Source of the DNA: an uncultured Tepidamorphus sp.
Lineage (GTDB): Bacteria; Pseudomonadota; Alphaproteobacteria; Rhizobiales; Tepidamorphaceae
DNA: 37,408 nucleotides
NCBI GenBank assembly: GCA_905479765.1
Contig: CAJQNW010000073.1
Location: 1 to 37,408 of the forward strand
Reading direction: 5' to 3'
The notes under the pieces: model-generated
Seen by the model: the letters and a program-made list of their open reading frames with translations, nothing else
Databases searched by the model: none
Told to the model about the DNA's origin: nothing
Shown here: piece by piece, positions 9,452 to 21,774 of the stretch
Numbering within the stretch: position 1 is the stretch's first letter
Layout: each line of letters opens with the position of its first letter
Translations under genes and position numbers: made by a program

Positions 9452-9763
9452 TTAGTCAGTCTTGTCGGCAGCGCCGTTGTTGATGCGCTGCTTGAGAACG
9501 GCGCTTGGCTTGAAGACCAGAACCCGGCGCGGCTCGATGGGAACCTCTTCGCCGGTCTTCGGATTACGTCCGATCCGCTCGCCTTTCGCGCGCACCACGA
9601 AGGAGCCGAACGAAGACAATTTCACCGTCTCGCCTTTTTCAAGGCAATCCGCGACCTCGGAGAGCACCAATTCGACCAGATCGGCGGACTCAGTACGAGA
9701 CAGCCCCACAGTCTGGTAGACCGCCTCGCAAAGATCAGCCCTCGTGACCGTCTTTTCCCCCAT
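9452..9763 (-). CDS. ihfA: Integration host factor subunit alpha
   Basis: [76 protein letters not shown]. Confidence 0.95.
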   Translation of the reverse strand: MGEKTVTRADLCEAVYQTVGLSRTESADLVELVLSEVADCLEKGETVKLSSFGSFVVRAKGERIGRNPKTGEEVPIEPRRVLVFKPSAVLKQRINNGAADKTD

Positions 9764-9877
9764 CGCCTCTCTTACTCCACATAACCGCCGCCGCGTCGGC
9801 TACGTCCCTGAAGGGAAAACGCTATTCGCTCTAGGGTCGCGGGTCAACCAAGTCTGTTAGCAAAGTCCGGGGCTGCG

Positions 9878-10855
9878 TCACCACCGCAACAGTGCCGCGC
9901 CCCAGGTCAATCCGCCGCCCATTGCTTCCAGCATGACGAGTTGACCCGGCTTTATGCGTCCATCGCGCGCAGCAACGTCGAGCGCCAGCGGTATCGATGC
10001 TGCGGATGTATTGCCATGCAAGTCGACCGTGACGACGACCTTCTCCTCGGGCCAGCCGAATTTGCGCGCGGTGGCGTCGATGATCCGCTTGTTGGCCTGA
10101 TGCGGCACGAACCAGTCGATATCGTCCGCAACGGCGCCGGCGTCAGCCAGCGCTCCATCGATCACGTCCGAAACCATCCCGACGGCGTGACGGAACACCT
10201 CGCGGCCCTGCATCCGCAAATGGCCGACGGTTCCGGTCGTCGAGGGGCCGCCGTCGACATAGAGCTTGTCCTTGTGACGACCATCCGAGCGGAGCCTGGA
10301 CGACAGCACGCCGCGATCATCGGCGTTGCCCGGCTGCTCGACCCCTTCGATCACGATGGCGCCGGCACCGTCGCCGAACAGGACGCAGGTCGTCCTGTCC
10401 TCCCAGTCGAGAATGCGCGAGAACGTTTCCGCGCCGACGACCAGCACCTTGCGCGCGGTTCCTGCCCGGACCATCGCATCGGCTGTGGTGACCGCGTAGA
10501 CGAACCCGGAACACACGGCGTGGATATCGAACGCCGCCCCCTGCTCGATGCCCAGGTTGGCCTGGACCGTCACCGCAGTCGCGGGAAAGGTGTTGTCCGG
10601 CGTCGCTGTCGCCAGCACGACCAGGTCGATCTCACCGGCGTCGATACCGGCGTTCTCGAGAGCTGCCCGTGCGGCACGAGTCGCCAAATCGGAGGTGAAC
10701 TCGCCGTCGGCCGCAATATGACGCTGGCGGATACCGCTGCGCTGGACGATCCAGTCATCCGAGGTATCGACCATTTTGGACAATTCATCGTTGGTCAGCA
10801 CCCGGTCCGGAAGATAGGACCCGGTGCCGCGCACCACGCTACGCAATACTGTCAC
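9878..10855 (-). CDS. fabH: Beta-ketoacyl-ACP synthase III
   Basis: [13 protein letters not shown] active-site Cys, [26 protein letters not shown]. Confidence 0.97.
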   Translation of the reverse strand: MTVLRSVVRGTGSYLPDRVLTNDELSKMVDTSDDWIVQRSGIRQRHIAADGEFTSDLATRAARAALENAGIDAGEIDLVVLATATPDNTFPATAVTVQANLGIEQGAAFDIHAVCSGFVYAVTTADAMVRAGTARKVLVVGAETFSRILDWEDRTTCVLFGDGAGAIVIEGVEQPGNADDRGVLSSRLRSDGRHKDKLYVDGGPSTTGTVGHLRMQGREVFRHAVGMVSDVIDGALADAGAVADDIDWFVPHQANKRIIDATARKFGWPEEKVVVTVDLHGNTSAASIPLALDVAARDGRIKPGQLVMLEAMGGGLTWGAALLRW

Positions 10856-11916
10856 GAGTCGACTACCTCGGCGGTTTCCGGTGCGACATCGGCCTTGCTG
10901 CTTTGATAATGGCCGACGCCGTCTTCGATCTTTTTCATAAGCCCGTTGCGGGACAGGTGATAGCCGAGCGCGACTGCTGCGGAATATCCTTCCGCGTCGG
11001 TTCCGCCGTGGCTCTTGATTACCATGCCGTTGAGGCCAAGGAAGACCCCGCCGTTCGATTTACGCGGGTCCATCTTCTCGCGCAGCGTGTCGAAGGCGGC
11101 CTTTGCGAACAGGAACCCGATCCGGCTGAGCAGGCTGCGGCGCATGCCCTGGCGCAGATACTGGGCAATCTGCTTGGCGGTGCCTTCGGCGGTCTTCAAG
11201 GCGATGTTGCCGGTGAAGCCCTCGCAGACCACGACGTCGACCGTGCCCTGGCCGATGTCGTCGCCCTCGATGAAACCGGCATAGTTGATCGGGAGCGATC
11301 CCTCACGGAGGATCTGGCCGGCAGCGCGGATGTATTCGAGGCCCTTGACCTCCTCGACGCCGATGTTGAGCAGGCCGACGGACGGGCGCGGGATTCCAAA
11401 CAGCGCGCGCGCCATCGCCTCGCCCATCACCGAGAAACCGACGAGCTGCTCGGCATCCGATCCGATGGTCGCACCGACATCGAGGACGATGCTCTCGCCG
11501 CGCAGCGTCGGCCAGATGGCTGCCAGCGCGGGCCGCTCGATCCCGGCCATCATCCTCAGGCAAAGCTTGGACATCGCCATCAGCGCGCCGGTGTTGCCCG
11601 CCGACACGGCAATATCGGCACGACCGGTCTTCACCGCGTCGAGCGACAGCCACATGCTGGACTTGCGGCGACCGTAGCGCAACGCCTGGCTCGGCTTGTC
11701 GTCCATGCGAACGGAGACGTCGGTGTGTTCGACCGTAGAGACGGCCGCCAGCGCGGGAAGATCCTCGAGAATCGGACGGATGAGCGTCTCGTCGCCGAAG
11801 AACAGGAATTCGCTGTCGGGATAGCGCTCGCGCGCCAGAGCACAGCCTGGAATGACTACTGACGGACCGAAGTCACCGCCCATCGCGTCAATCGAAATGC
11901 GTATTGGAGAGACCAT
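10852..11916 (-). CDS. plsX: Phosphate acyltransferase PlsX
   Basis: [33 protein letters not shown]; 4-bp ATGA overlap with fabH. Confidence 0.97.
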   Translation of the reverse strand: MVSPIRISIDAMGGDFGPSVVIPGCALARERYPDSEFLFFGDETLIRPILEDLPALAAVSTVEHTDVSVRMDDKPSQALRYGRRKSSMWLSLDAVKTGRADIAVSAGNTGALMAMSKLCLRMMAGIERPALAAIWPTLRGESIVLDVGATIGSDAEQLVGFSVMGEAMARALFGIPRPSVGLLNIGVEEVKGLEYIRAAGQILREGSLPINYAGFIEGDDIGQGTVDVVVCEGFTGNIALKTAEGTAKQIAQYLRQGMRRSLLSRIGFLFAKAAFDTLREKMDPRKSNGGVFLGLNGMVIKSHGGTDAEGYSAAVALGYHLSRNGLMKKIEDGVGHYQSSKADVAPETAEVVDS

Positions 11917-12053
11917 CAGGCTTTATGCGGCGAAGACCATATTCGCCGGCCACCGCTGGAGCAGCGGCCCTCGGCGCATCAGGCTTCCGGACAATAGCGA
12001 TTTAGGCCATTGAAACAACCGCTTTTTCTCCCTTTCCGTTTCTTTGATACCGA

Positions 12054-12596
12054 TCAGTTCTTGTCGCGATCGGCACGTAGCGAGGCGAGCGCGGCGAACG
12101 CGCCGCTCTTTTCCTCTTCGTCTCCGTTATCGCCTCCAGTCTGGAAGTCGACACCCTGCTTTCGCGGATAGGGATCGAGTCCGATTGCCAGATGTTCGCA
12201 TATCAGGGCGCCAATATCGACGCGTTCGTTGATCAGCGGCTCGACATCGATATCCGGCACTTCGGCTGCTTCCGGCATCGGCCCGGAGAGCCGGGGCGCG
12301 ACGTCCGGCGCGAAATAGGTTTCGACCTCTTCGTCGATGACACCTTCGACCGGGTCGAGCGTCACGACGCAGGACTGCGTGACACGGGCCCTGGCGGTTC
12401 CGCGCACCGCAAGCCCGCGCCCGCGCCAGCGGGTGACCGACAGCGCCGCCGTCATGGATTCGACGGAGGGAATGCCGAGATAATCTGCCAGGCGAAACCG
12501 CTCGTCCGGCGTCGCCTCGATCCTCAGTTCCAGCCCGCCCTCGGGCACCTCATGGCTGGTCACGACCTGCTTCAACGGAAAGGAATTCTCCGACAT
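12054..12596 (-). CDS. DUF177/YceD family protein
   Basis: MSENSFPLKQVVTSHEVPEGGLELRIEATPDER...VTQSCVVTLDPVEGVIDEEVETYF; start trimmed from 12698 to 12596 (ATGA overlap with upstream gene). Confidence 0.88.
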   Translation of the reverse strand: MSENSFPLKQVVTSHEVPEGGLELRIEATPDERFRLADYLGIPSVESMTAALSVTRWRGRGLAVRGTARARVTQSCVVTLDPVEGVIDEEVETYFAPDVAPRLSGPMPEAAEVPDIDVEPLINERVDIGALICEHLAIGLDPYPRKQGVDFQTGGDNGDEEEKSGAFAALASLRADRDKN

Positions 12597-13153
12597 CAGG
12601 CCTCTCCCCGATCGATTGCGGTTTCGTCCAGGTCCGGCCAGGCGATGTCGGCCGCAACGATGCGGTCGCCCGCCGTTTCCGACAGCCGGCTTTCGCACGC
12701 CAGCATATAGGCTGTCATCCGATCCAGCGCCTCTTCGGTCGCGGAGCCGGCGAAAAGATTGCGTTCCAGTGCGGCATGCAAGCCCTCGGCGCTCCCGGCG
12801 TCCAGCGCGGCGTCATAAACGCCGGCACGCCCGTAGAAGGCCTCCGCCATGCCACGGACCCGCTTCGGCACGCCCATGTCGCTGACGCCCATTTCGCGCA
12901 GGTTCCGATCCATGTCCCTGAAAAACACGTCGAACAGGCCCTGCGCCAGCGTCCGGCCCTCGGCGCCCTCACCGCGCAGACGGCGCATGACGAGGACGAC
13001 GTGCAATACAAGCATGTCGAATCGCCCATCGGCTGTGTCGGCGACGCCGATCGTCTGGTAAAATGCCGGCTGCCGTGCCTGCGCCACTATCTGCGAATAG
13101 ATGGCGTCGGGACGGTCGTCGGAACGGATGCGTTTGAGCAGTTTTCGAAGCAT
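12596..13153 (-). CDS. Ubiquinol-cytochrome c chaperone (CBP3-like) family protein
   Basis: YSQIVAQARQPAFYQTIGVADTADGRFDMLVLHVVLVMRRLR...LFDVFFRDMDRNLREMGVSDMGVPKRVRGMAEAFYGR. Confidence 0.9.
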   Translation of the reverse strand: MLRKLLKRIRSDDRPDAIYSQIVAQARQPAFYQTIGVADTADGRFDMLVLHVVLVMRRLRGEGAEGRTLAQGLFDVFFRDMDRNLREMGVSDMGVPKRVRGMAEAFYGRAGVYDAALDAGSAEGLHAALERNLFAGSATEEALDRMTAYMLACESRLSETAGDRIVAADIAWPDLDETAIDRGEA

Positions 13154-13261
13154 GTCCGGCGTCCTTCACGCCACGAGCGCCATATTAACGTGGTTGCAAT
13201 CGATGGGTCCGCAAGCTAGAGGCGGAAATTGCACGGTTGTGTGCCTGGGAACAAGAACGCG

Positions 13262-13741
13262 ATGCATTTTGTTGATTCAAGACGACCTTCACCCCGCGGT
13301 TTGCTTCGCCGCCAGCTGCTGATCGGCGCCGCGCTGGGCGTTGCCGTCACCGGCTTGTCGGCGTGCAATACGTTCACCACCGTGCAGCGGCACGGCTACG
13401 TCATCTCGCAGGACCAGCTCGATCAGGTCCCCGTGGGATCGAGCAAGGAACAGGTCGACTTCGTTCTGGGAACCCCCTCGACGACCGCCACATTCGGCAA
13501 CGAGGTCTACTACTACATTTCCCAGACCACCGAAACGACCGCTTTCCTGGCCCCGAAAACGACCGACAGGCGGATCCTTGCCGTCTACTTCGATGAGGAC
13601 CGGCGCGTCGGGCGCTTCGCCAACTACGGTCTCGAGGACGGCCGCGTCGTCGACTTCATCTCGCGCTCGACACCGACGACCGGCGCGGAAGTCTCGCTGC
13701 TGCGGCAGATCTTCTCCTCGGCGGTCGGCGAGGAAATCTGA
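13262..13741 (+). CDS. bamE: Outer membrane protein assembly lipoprotein BamE (SmpA/OmlA)
   Basis: Signal/lipobox GLSACNTF, then GYVISQDQLDQVPVGSSKEQVDFVLGTPSTTATFGNEVYYYIS. Alternative start 13229. Confidence 0.9.
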   Translation: MHFVDSRRPSPRGLLRRQLLIGAALGVAVTGLSACNTFTTVQRHGYVISQDQLDQVPVGSSKEQVDFVLGTPSTTATFGNEVYYYISQTTETTAFLAPKTTDRRILAVYFDEDRRVGRFANYGLEDGRVVDFISRSTPTTGAEVSLLRQIFSSAVGEEI

Positions 13742-13775
13742 TCCGCGCCTAGCCGCAACCTCCGGACACGAAAAA

Positions 13776-13802
13776 GCCCCGCGGAGGCGACCTCCGCGGG
13801 GC
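13776..13802. terminator. Bidirectional rho-independent terminator between bamE and hppA
   Basis: AAAAA-GCCCCGCGGAGG-CGA-CCTCCGCGGGGC-TTTGTTTT: perfect 12-bp stem, 3-nt loop, A-tract upstream and T-tract downstream. Confidence 0.93.
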
Positions 13803-13825
13803 TTTGTTTTGTGTCGGGCTTTTAG

Positions 13826-15949
<2,124 letters not shown>

Positions 15950-16163
15950 GTATCCAACCCCGTTTGACTGTTATTTTCTCGAACTCTGGCGAGCCGCGTC
16001 GCTTATTTCAAATTTCGCGCGAAATTCACGAAGCCCCCGCCCCGATGACCGCCCGTCAGACCGGTTATCGGGCGGAGCTTTGCCAGAAAAGCGGGCAACA
16101 CGCAACCGATCCGGGCCTGTTACGAACAGTCTTCGCCCAAAGGTATGAGAAGAAGAGTGTCCG

Positions 16164-17381
16164 TCAGGCCACAGGTTCGTTGTCGCCCTTGAACCAAAGC
16201 CAGGCAAGCAACACGAAGCACATCGCCACGATCGGAAATATCACCATGTTGACCGACTCCCAGCCGTAAGCATTCAGCATTGCCCCGGACATCAACGCTG
16301 CGACCGCCTGGAAACCGAAGACGAGGAAATCATTGAGGCCCTGGACCCGGGTGCGCTCCTCCGGCCTGTAGGTTTCGGTCAGCATGGAGGTCGCGCCGAT
16401 AAAGCCGAAATTCCAGCCGATACCGAGCAGGATCAACGCGCCCCAGAAATGGGCGAGCGTGATGCCCATCAGCGCGACAACGCCGCAGCCGGCCAGAAGC
16501 GCCAGCCCCGCGGCGATTACCTTTTCATGCCCGAACCGGGCGATCAGCGCACCGGTGAAGAAGCTCGGCGCGAACATGGCGATGACGTGCCACTGGATGC
16601 CGAGCGTCGCGTCGGTCTGGCTGTGGTCGCAGGCGACCATGGCCAGCGGCGTGGCGGTCATGACGAGGCTCATCAGGCCGTAGCTGGCAATCGCGCAGAT
16701 GACGGCGACGACGAAACGCGTCTGACTGACGATCTCGCGCAGCGGCCGCCCGCCCTGCCCGACCTTGACGGGCGCGGGCTTGGGGATGCGCAGGAAGGAC
16801 AGAATCAGGATGACAAGGGCGCCAAGCGCGATCTGCGCCAGGAAGGCGCCCGCGAAGGGGATCGGCGCCAGCGAATCCTTTGTGAAAATGACGATCTGCG
16901 GCCCGATGACGCCGGTGACGACTCCGCCGGCCAGAACCCAGGAGATCGCCTTGGGCCGAAACGCCGCGCTCGCGGTATCGGCGGCCGCGAAGCGATACTG
17001 CTGGACGAAGGAATTGCCGACGCCAGTGACCGCGGTTCCCAGGCAGAGCAGCCAGAAATCCCCGGCGACAACCGCATAGGACGACAGCGCGCCACCGATC
17101 ATGGCGCCGAGCGCGCCGATCTGGAATCCCGGACGCCGCCCGATCAGGCGCATGAGATTGGCGGCGGGAATGGACCCCAGCGCAACGCCGATGATGAAGA
17201 AGGCGACCGGCAGCGTCGCCAGAGATTTGTCTTCGCCGAGCAAATAGAAGCCCGCCAGGCTCGCCATCGAGACGACGATCGGCGCCGAGGCGCCGCCGAT
17301 GGCCTGGGCGGCAGCCAGCACAAGTGCATTGCGCCGGGCCGCGCGGTCGTCGAATTCTTCCGTGATCGGAGCGGTCGTCAT
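16164..17381 (-). CDS. MFS transporter
   Basis: ~12 TM protein, GSIPAANLMRLIGRRPGFQIGALGAMIGGALSSYAV, NFGFIGATSMLTETYRPEERTRVQGLNDFLVFG. Alternative start 17414. Confidence 0.9.
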   Translation of the reverse strand: MTTAPITEEFDDRAARRNALVLAAAQAIGGASAPIVVSMASLAGFYLLGEDKSLATLPVAFFIIGVALGSIPAANLMRLIGRRPGFQIGALGAMIGGALSSYAVVAGDFWLLCLGTAVTGVGNSFVQQYRFAAADTASAAFRPKAISWVLAGGVVTGVIGPQIVIFTKDSLAPIPFAGAFLAQIALGALVILILSFLRIPKPAPVKVGQGGRPLREIVSQTRFVVAVICAIASYGLMSLVMTATPLAMVACDHSQTDATLGIQWHVIAMFAPSFFTGALIARFGHEKVIAAGLALLAGCGVVALMGITLAHFWGALILLGIGWNFGFIGATSMLTETYRPEERTRVQGLNDFLVFGFQAVAALMSGAMLNAYGWESVNMVIFPIVAMCFVLLAWLWFKGDNEPVA

Positions 17382-17441
17382 GGGGCCACCTGAAAAGGGT
17401 CCGCAAGACTCCACGGCTGCGCCGCCGGGTCAACCACCAAT

Positions 17442-18515
17442 TCAGCGACCCGAATATGTGCCCCTGTCATGGCTGGCGGCATGGCTGCGGGCATGGCTGC
17501 CGACATGACTGAAGGACCGATTCCCGAAATCCATTTCCAGCCCCGCGGAGTCGACGAATTCAGCCCGACCGCCGTTCTGAGTGACTTCGGCGATTTTCCG
17601 AACCGGGATAGCGGCGCTCGAAGCCGACGCTTCGAAATCCGACGCTTTTTCCGGCGGAACCGTACAGATGATCTCGTAATCGTCGCCGCCTGTCAGGCAT
17701 ATTGGCAGCAGCGCCGGATCGATTTTCACCGCCGCGCCGGCGGCCTGCGAGAGCGGAACGTCCGCTGCCGTGACCCGGGCGGTCACGCCGGACACGGTGC
17801 ACAACTTGTCGAGATCGCCGACCAGACCGTCCGATACGTCGAGCGCGGCGGTGGCGAAGCGGGCGACGGATTCGGCAAGCGCCACGCGCGGCTCCGGCAG
17901 ATGGTATCGCGCCGCCAGATGCGCCCGATGGCTCTCATCGAGGCTGGCAAGCCGCGGATCGTTTTGAGCCACCAGAAGACCGAGTGCGCCGTCGCCGATC
18001 GTGCCGGAGACATAGACGTGGTCCCCTGCCCTGGCGCCGGCGCGGCGGACGATGCCGCCTGACGCGGCGATGCCGAACGCGGTAATCGTGACGATGAACC
18101 GGCCGGAGCGGATGGTGTCGCCGCCATAGAGCGTCGCGCCATAGCGGTCCTGGTCGCTTGCGAGCCCGTCGGCGAAGCGGGCGACCCAGTCCTCCGACCA
18201 GTCGTCGGACAGGCCCAGCAGCACGAGGTAGCCGACCGGAGTCGCGCCCTTGGCCGCGAGATCGGACAGATTCACCCGCAGCGCCTTGCGGGCGATCACG
18301 CCGGCGTCTTCGCCCGGCAGGAAATGGATGCCCTCGGCGATGCCGTCCTTGGTCAGCACCAGATCGGCGCCCGGCGGCGGCGCATAGGACGCCGCGTCAT
18401 CGAGAAGCGAGAACGCGCCGGGCGCGGTCGCCAGCGGCCGGAAATGGCGCTCGATCAGCCCCTGTTCGTCGAGAGACGTTCCGGGGGCCGCTCCGTGCGC
18501 TTCAGAGCCGCTCAT
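17442..18515 (-). CDS. thiL: Thiamine-monophosphate kinase
   Basis: DDAASYAPPPGADLVLTKDGIAEGIHFLPGEDAGVIARKALRVNLSDLAAKGATPVGYLV; DVSDGLVGDLDKL; LTGGDDYEIICTVP. Confidence 0.96.
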   Translation of the reverse strand: MSGSEAHGAAPGTSLDEQGLIERHFRPLATAPGAFSLLDDAASYAPPPGADLVLTKDGIAEGIHFLPGEDAGVIARKALRVNLSDLAAKGATPVGYLVLLGLSDDWSEDWVARFADGLASDQDRYGATLYGGDTIRSGRFIVTITAFGIAASGGIVRRAGARAGDHVYVSGTIGDGALGLLVAQNDPRLASLDESHRAHLAARYHLPEPRVALAESVARFATAALDVSDGLVGDLDKLCTVSGVTARVTAADVPLSQAAGAAVKIDPALLPICLTGGDDYEIICTVPPEKASDFEASASSAAIPVRKIAEVTQNGGRAEFVDSAGLEMDFGNRSFSHVGSHARSHAASHDRGTYSGR

Positions 18516-19027
18516 CAGGCCCCGCTTTCAGCCCCGCCGGCGGACGGGAATTCCTTCGGCTGCTCGCGCTTGGCAATGCCGTCGAGGATGGCATTGGTGA
18601 TGCGCGGCTCGTCGCCGTCCTCGAAGAAGGCGCGGGCGATATCGACATATTCGCTGATCACCACGCGGGGCGGCACGTCGCGGCGCTCCATCAGTTCGTA
18701 GACGCCGGCGCGCAGCACGGCACGCAGGGTCAGGTCGATGCGCTTCAGCGGCCAGTCGCGTTCCAGCATCGTGTTGATCTCGGTGTCGACGCGGCGCTGG
18801 AGCTTGACGACGCCTGAAACCAGGTTGCGGAAAAACTTCACGTCGGCGTCGATCAGCTGATCGCCTTCGAGGTCGCCGCCCAGGCGGTGCGCCTCGAACT
18901 CATCCAGCGTGGATTCGAGATCGGCTTCGGCAACATCCATCTGATAGAGCGCCTGCACGGCGGCGAGACGGGCCGCCCCACGCTTGTTGGCTTTTGCCTG
19001 CGGTCGCTCGGTGCGGGCGGTCTTCAC
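18515..19027 (-). CDS. nusB: Transcription antitermination factor NusB
   Basis: RGAARLAAVQALYQMDVAEADLE...LRAVLRAGVYELMERRDVPPRVVISEYVDIARAFFEDGDEPRITNAILDGIAK. Confidence 0.96.
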   Translation of the reverse strand: MKTARTERPQAKANKRGAARLAAVQALYQMDVAEADLESTLDEFEAHRLGGDLEGDQLIDADVKFFRNLVSGVVKLQRRVDTEINTMLERDWPLKRIDLTLRAVLRAGVYELMERRDVPPRVVISEYVDIARAFFEDGDEPRITNAILDGIAKREQPKEFPSAGGAESGA

Positions 19028-19488
19028 GGTTTCTCACCACGAAGGCTGCGGCGCACGCCAATCATCGCCAAGGCCGCGCGCGCGGCGAAGCCGCCCTTGT
19101 CGCGGCCATCCATCGAGGCGCGGGCGTGCGCCTGCTGCGTGTTCTCGACCGTCAAGATGCCATTGCCGAGTGCCAAATGGTGCTTGATCGACAGGTCCAT
19201 CACGGCGCGGGCGGACTCGCCGGCGACGATGTCGTAGTGGCTCGTCTCGCCGCGAATGACACAGCCGAGCAGCACATAGCCATCGTAGGCGGCGGGGTGG
19301 TAGCGTTCGCCGGCATCGATGGCCAGGGACAGAGCGGCCGGAATCTCCAGGACGCCGGGAACCCAGATGCGGTCGACCCGGGCATCGGCTTCTTCGAGTG
19401 CCGACATCGCGCCTGCGCGCAGGTCCTCGGCGATATCGGGATAGAACACCGCTTCGATGATCAGGATGCGCGGTCCGTCGTGAGTCAT
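19024..19488 (-). CDS. ribH: 6,7-dimethyl-8-ribityllumazine synthase
   Basis: WVPGVLEIPAALSLAI; GCVIRGETSHYDIVAGESARAVMDLSIKHHLALGNGILTVENTQQA. Start trimmed to 19488. Confidence 0.96.
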   Translation of the reverse strand: MTHDGPRILIIEAVFYPDIAEDLRAGAMSALEEADARVDRIWVPGVLEIPAALSLAIDAGERYHPAAYDGYVLLGCVIRGETSHYDIVAGESARAVMDLSIKHHLALGNGILTVENTQQAHARASMDGRDKGGFAARAALAMIGVRRSLRGEKP

Positions 19489-20096
19489 GTGTCTTCGGTT
19501 TCCTTGAGCCGGGCGACATAGCGCGCCATCAGGTCGACTTCGAGATTGACCCGGTCGCCCAGGCGCCGGTCGCCCCATGTGGTGACCTGCAACGTATGCG
19601 GAATGAGCGTCACCCAGAAGCGATTTCCGTCAACGCCGTTCACGGTCAGCGACGTGCCGTCGAGGCAGACGGAGCCTTTCTCGGCGATGAAACGATGCAG
19701 CGGCGCCGGCGCTTCGAAGGTGAAACGGGTCGACTCGCCATCCACGTCGCGCCCGACGATCGGCGCGACACCGTCGATATGGCCGGTGACGATGTGACCG
19801 CCAAGCTCGTCGCCCTGGCGCAGCGAGCGTTCCAGATTGATGCGGGTTCCCGCCTGCCAGTCGCCAATGGTGGTGCGCGCAAGCGTTTCGCCGGAGACGT
19901 CGACGGTGAACATGGTTCGGCCGTCGGCGCCGGTTTCGACCGAGGTCGCGGTCAGGCACGGGCCGCCACAGGCGATCGAGGCGCCGAGCGCGATCGAGGC
20001 GGCGTCATAGCCGCAGGCGATCGCGAACCGGCTGACGCCGTCGCCATCCTGCCGCGAGACCACCTCGCCGATATCCGTGACGATACCCGTGAACAT
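19485..20096 (-). CDS. ribE: Riboflavin synthase alpha chain
   Basis: MFTGIVTDIGEVVSRQ; LGASIACGGPCLTATSVE; INLERSLRQGDELGGHIVTGHIDGVA; SVCLDGTSLTVNGVDGNRFWVTLIPHT. Confidence 0.97.
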   Translation of the reverse strand: MFTGIVTDIGEVVSRQDGDGVSRFAIACGYDAASIALGASIACGGPCLTATSVETGADGRTMFTVDVSGETLARTTIGDWQAGTRINLERSLRQGDELGGHIVTGHIDGVAPIVGRDVDGESTRFTFEAPAPLHRFIAEKGSVCLDGTSLTVNGVDGNRFWVTLIPHTLQVTTWGDRRLGDRVNLEVDLMARYVARLKETEDT

Positions 20097-20120
20097 TATC
20101 TGTTACCCAAAAGAACCCGA

Positions 20121-21230
20121 TTATCGCGACCGCAGGTAGGTCGACATTACATCGTCGCCAAGCTTTGCCTCGTCGACGCGCCTGTATGCCCCGCCGGAGC
20201 GGATCGCGGCAAGGGCCGAACCCGCAGGGATGCCATGCGGGCCGATCTCGACCGCCCCGTCGAAGATCACCGCATGGTCAATCAAACCCGTTTCAGAGAG
20301 ACTTGCCGCGACCGCCGCGCCGCCCTCGACGAGAACGCGGGTGATGCCCTGCCCGGCCAGCGTTTCCAGCACGGCACGGATACCGCCATCGGCCGTCAAG
20401 ACAGCCGCGCCGCGTGCTTCCAGCACTGACTTCCGGGCCGGGTTTGCCTTGCCGCCAGAAACGAGCCAGACCGGAACGTCGGCGGTGTTCGCCAGCAGTC
20501 TCGCCGTTCCCGGCAATCTCAAATCCGTATCGAGAACGACGCGTACCGGCGAGCGGTCGGCCATGCCGGGTAGCCTGCAGGTCAGGTCCGGATCGTCGGC
20601 GAGAGCGGTACCGATACCGACTAATATCGCGTCGTTTGTCGCCCGCAGCATGTGTGACGCGGCGCGGGCGTGCTCCCTTGTGATCGCCACCGGAGCACCG
20701 CCGGGACCGGCGATCATGCCGTCGCGGCTGACTGCCAGCTTCAGCGTGACCCAGGGCCGTCCCGCTCGCACCCGCATGATGTGCCCGGCGTTGACGGCTG
20801 ATGCCTCGCTGGCGCCGACACCGACGACTAATTCGATGCCCGCGTCGCGGAGGATGGCGTGTCCGCGTCCGCTGACGCGGTCGTCGGGATCCTCGGTCGC
20901 CGAAACCACGCGGGAAATACCCGCCTTGACCAGCGCCTCGGCGCAGGGTGGCGTGCGGCCGTGATGCGAACAGGGCTCTAGCGAGACGTAACAGGTCGCC
21001 CCGCGCGCCCGATCGCCTGCTTCTGCCAACGCCTCGGCTTCGGCATGAGGGCGTCCGCCTTTGCGGGTCCAGCCGCGACCAACGACGACCGGCCCGTCCG
21101 GCTCGTGGCGAACGATCAGCGCACCGACCGCCGGATTGGGCCAGGTCTGCCCCAGCTCGCGGCTGCCGAGCCGGATCGCCGCGGCCATGAGGCGCGCATC
21201 GCGTTCGGCGGGTTCGGATGTGGCGGGCAT
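20121..21230 (-). CDS. ribD: Bifunctional diaminohydroxyphosphoribosylaminopyrimidine deaminase / 5-amino-6-(5-phosphoribosylamino)uracil reductase
   Basis: GRPHAEAEALAEAGDRARGATCYVSLEPCSHHGRTPPCAEALVKAGI; reductase RPWVTLKLAVSRDGMIAG. Start trimmed from 21371 to 21230 to avoid overlapping nrdR. Confidence 0.95.
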   Translation of the reverse strand: MPATSEPAERDARLMAAAIRLGSRELGQTWPNPAVGALIVRHEPDGPVVVGRGWTRKGGRPHAEAEALAEAGDRARGATCYVSLEPCSHHGRTPPCAEALVKAGISRVVSATEDPDDRVSGRGHAILRDAGIELVVGVGASEASAVNAGHIMRVRAGRPWVTLKLAVSRDGMIAGPGGAPVAITREHARAASHMLRATNDAILVGIGTALADDPDLTCRLPGMADRSPVRVVLDTDLRLPGTARLLANTADVPVWLVSGGKANPARKSVLEARGAAVLTADGGIRAVLETLAGQGITRVLVEGGAAVAASLSETGLIDHAVIFDGAVEIGPHGIPAGSALAAIRSGGAYRRVDEAKLGDDVMSTYLRSR

Positions 21231-21246
21231 GAGCGGTGCCTGCGGC

Positions 21247-21741
21247 TCAGGCCGCGGGATCGTCCTCGAGGTCTTCGTCGTGACCGGTTCCGTGCCCGGA
21301 CAGCGCGTCAAGAAACTCCTCGAAATCCTTGGCTTCGCGGAAGTTTCTGTAAACCGAGGCGAACCGGACATAGGCGACGTCGTCGAGCGAGCGCAGCCCT
21401 TCCATGACGAGACGGCCTATCGCGTCGGAATTGATCTCGCTCTCGCCCATGCTTTCCAGCCGCCGGACGATGCCGCTGACCAGCCGCTCGATCCGTTCAG
21501 CCTCGACCGGGCGCTTGCGCAGCGCGATCTGAATCGAACGGACAAGCTTGTCGCGGTCGAAGGGCACACGGCGGCCGGTTTTCTTGACGACCGTCAGTTC
21601 GCGCAGCTGGATGCGCTCGAACGTGGTGAAACGGCCGCCGCAATCGGGGCAGACCCGGCGGCGGCGGATAGCGGCGCTATCCTCCGTCGGCCGGGAATCC
21701 TTCACCTGCGTCGCCAAGCTTCCGCAATAGGGGCAGCGCAT
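21247..21741 (-). CDS. nrdR: Transcriptional repressor NrdR
   Basis: [66 protein letters not shown]. Confidence 0.98.
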   Translation of the reverse strand: MRCPYCGSLATQVKDSRPTEDSAAIRRRRVCPDCGGRFTTFERIQLRELTVVKKTGRRVPFDRDKLVRSIQIALRKRPVEAERIERLVSGIVRRLESMGESEINSDAIGRLVMEGLRSLDDVAYVRFASVYRNFREAKDFEEFLDALSGHGTGHDEDLEDDPAA

Positions 21742-21774
21742 GCCTGTCCTCCGGCTTCCGTTATCCTGCCCGTA

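Noticed and set aside
11953-11967. CCGCTG-GAG-CAGCGG hairpin upstream of plsX
   Set aside because: Short stem with no T-tract on either strand; not distinguishable from chance in high-GC sequence.
19024-21230. Possible FMN riboswitch in the riboflavin gene block
   Set aside because: Genes are packed with 4-bp overlaps or ~16-24-bp gaps; no leader long enough and no recognizable RFN element.
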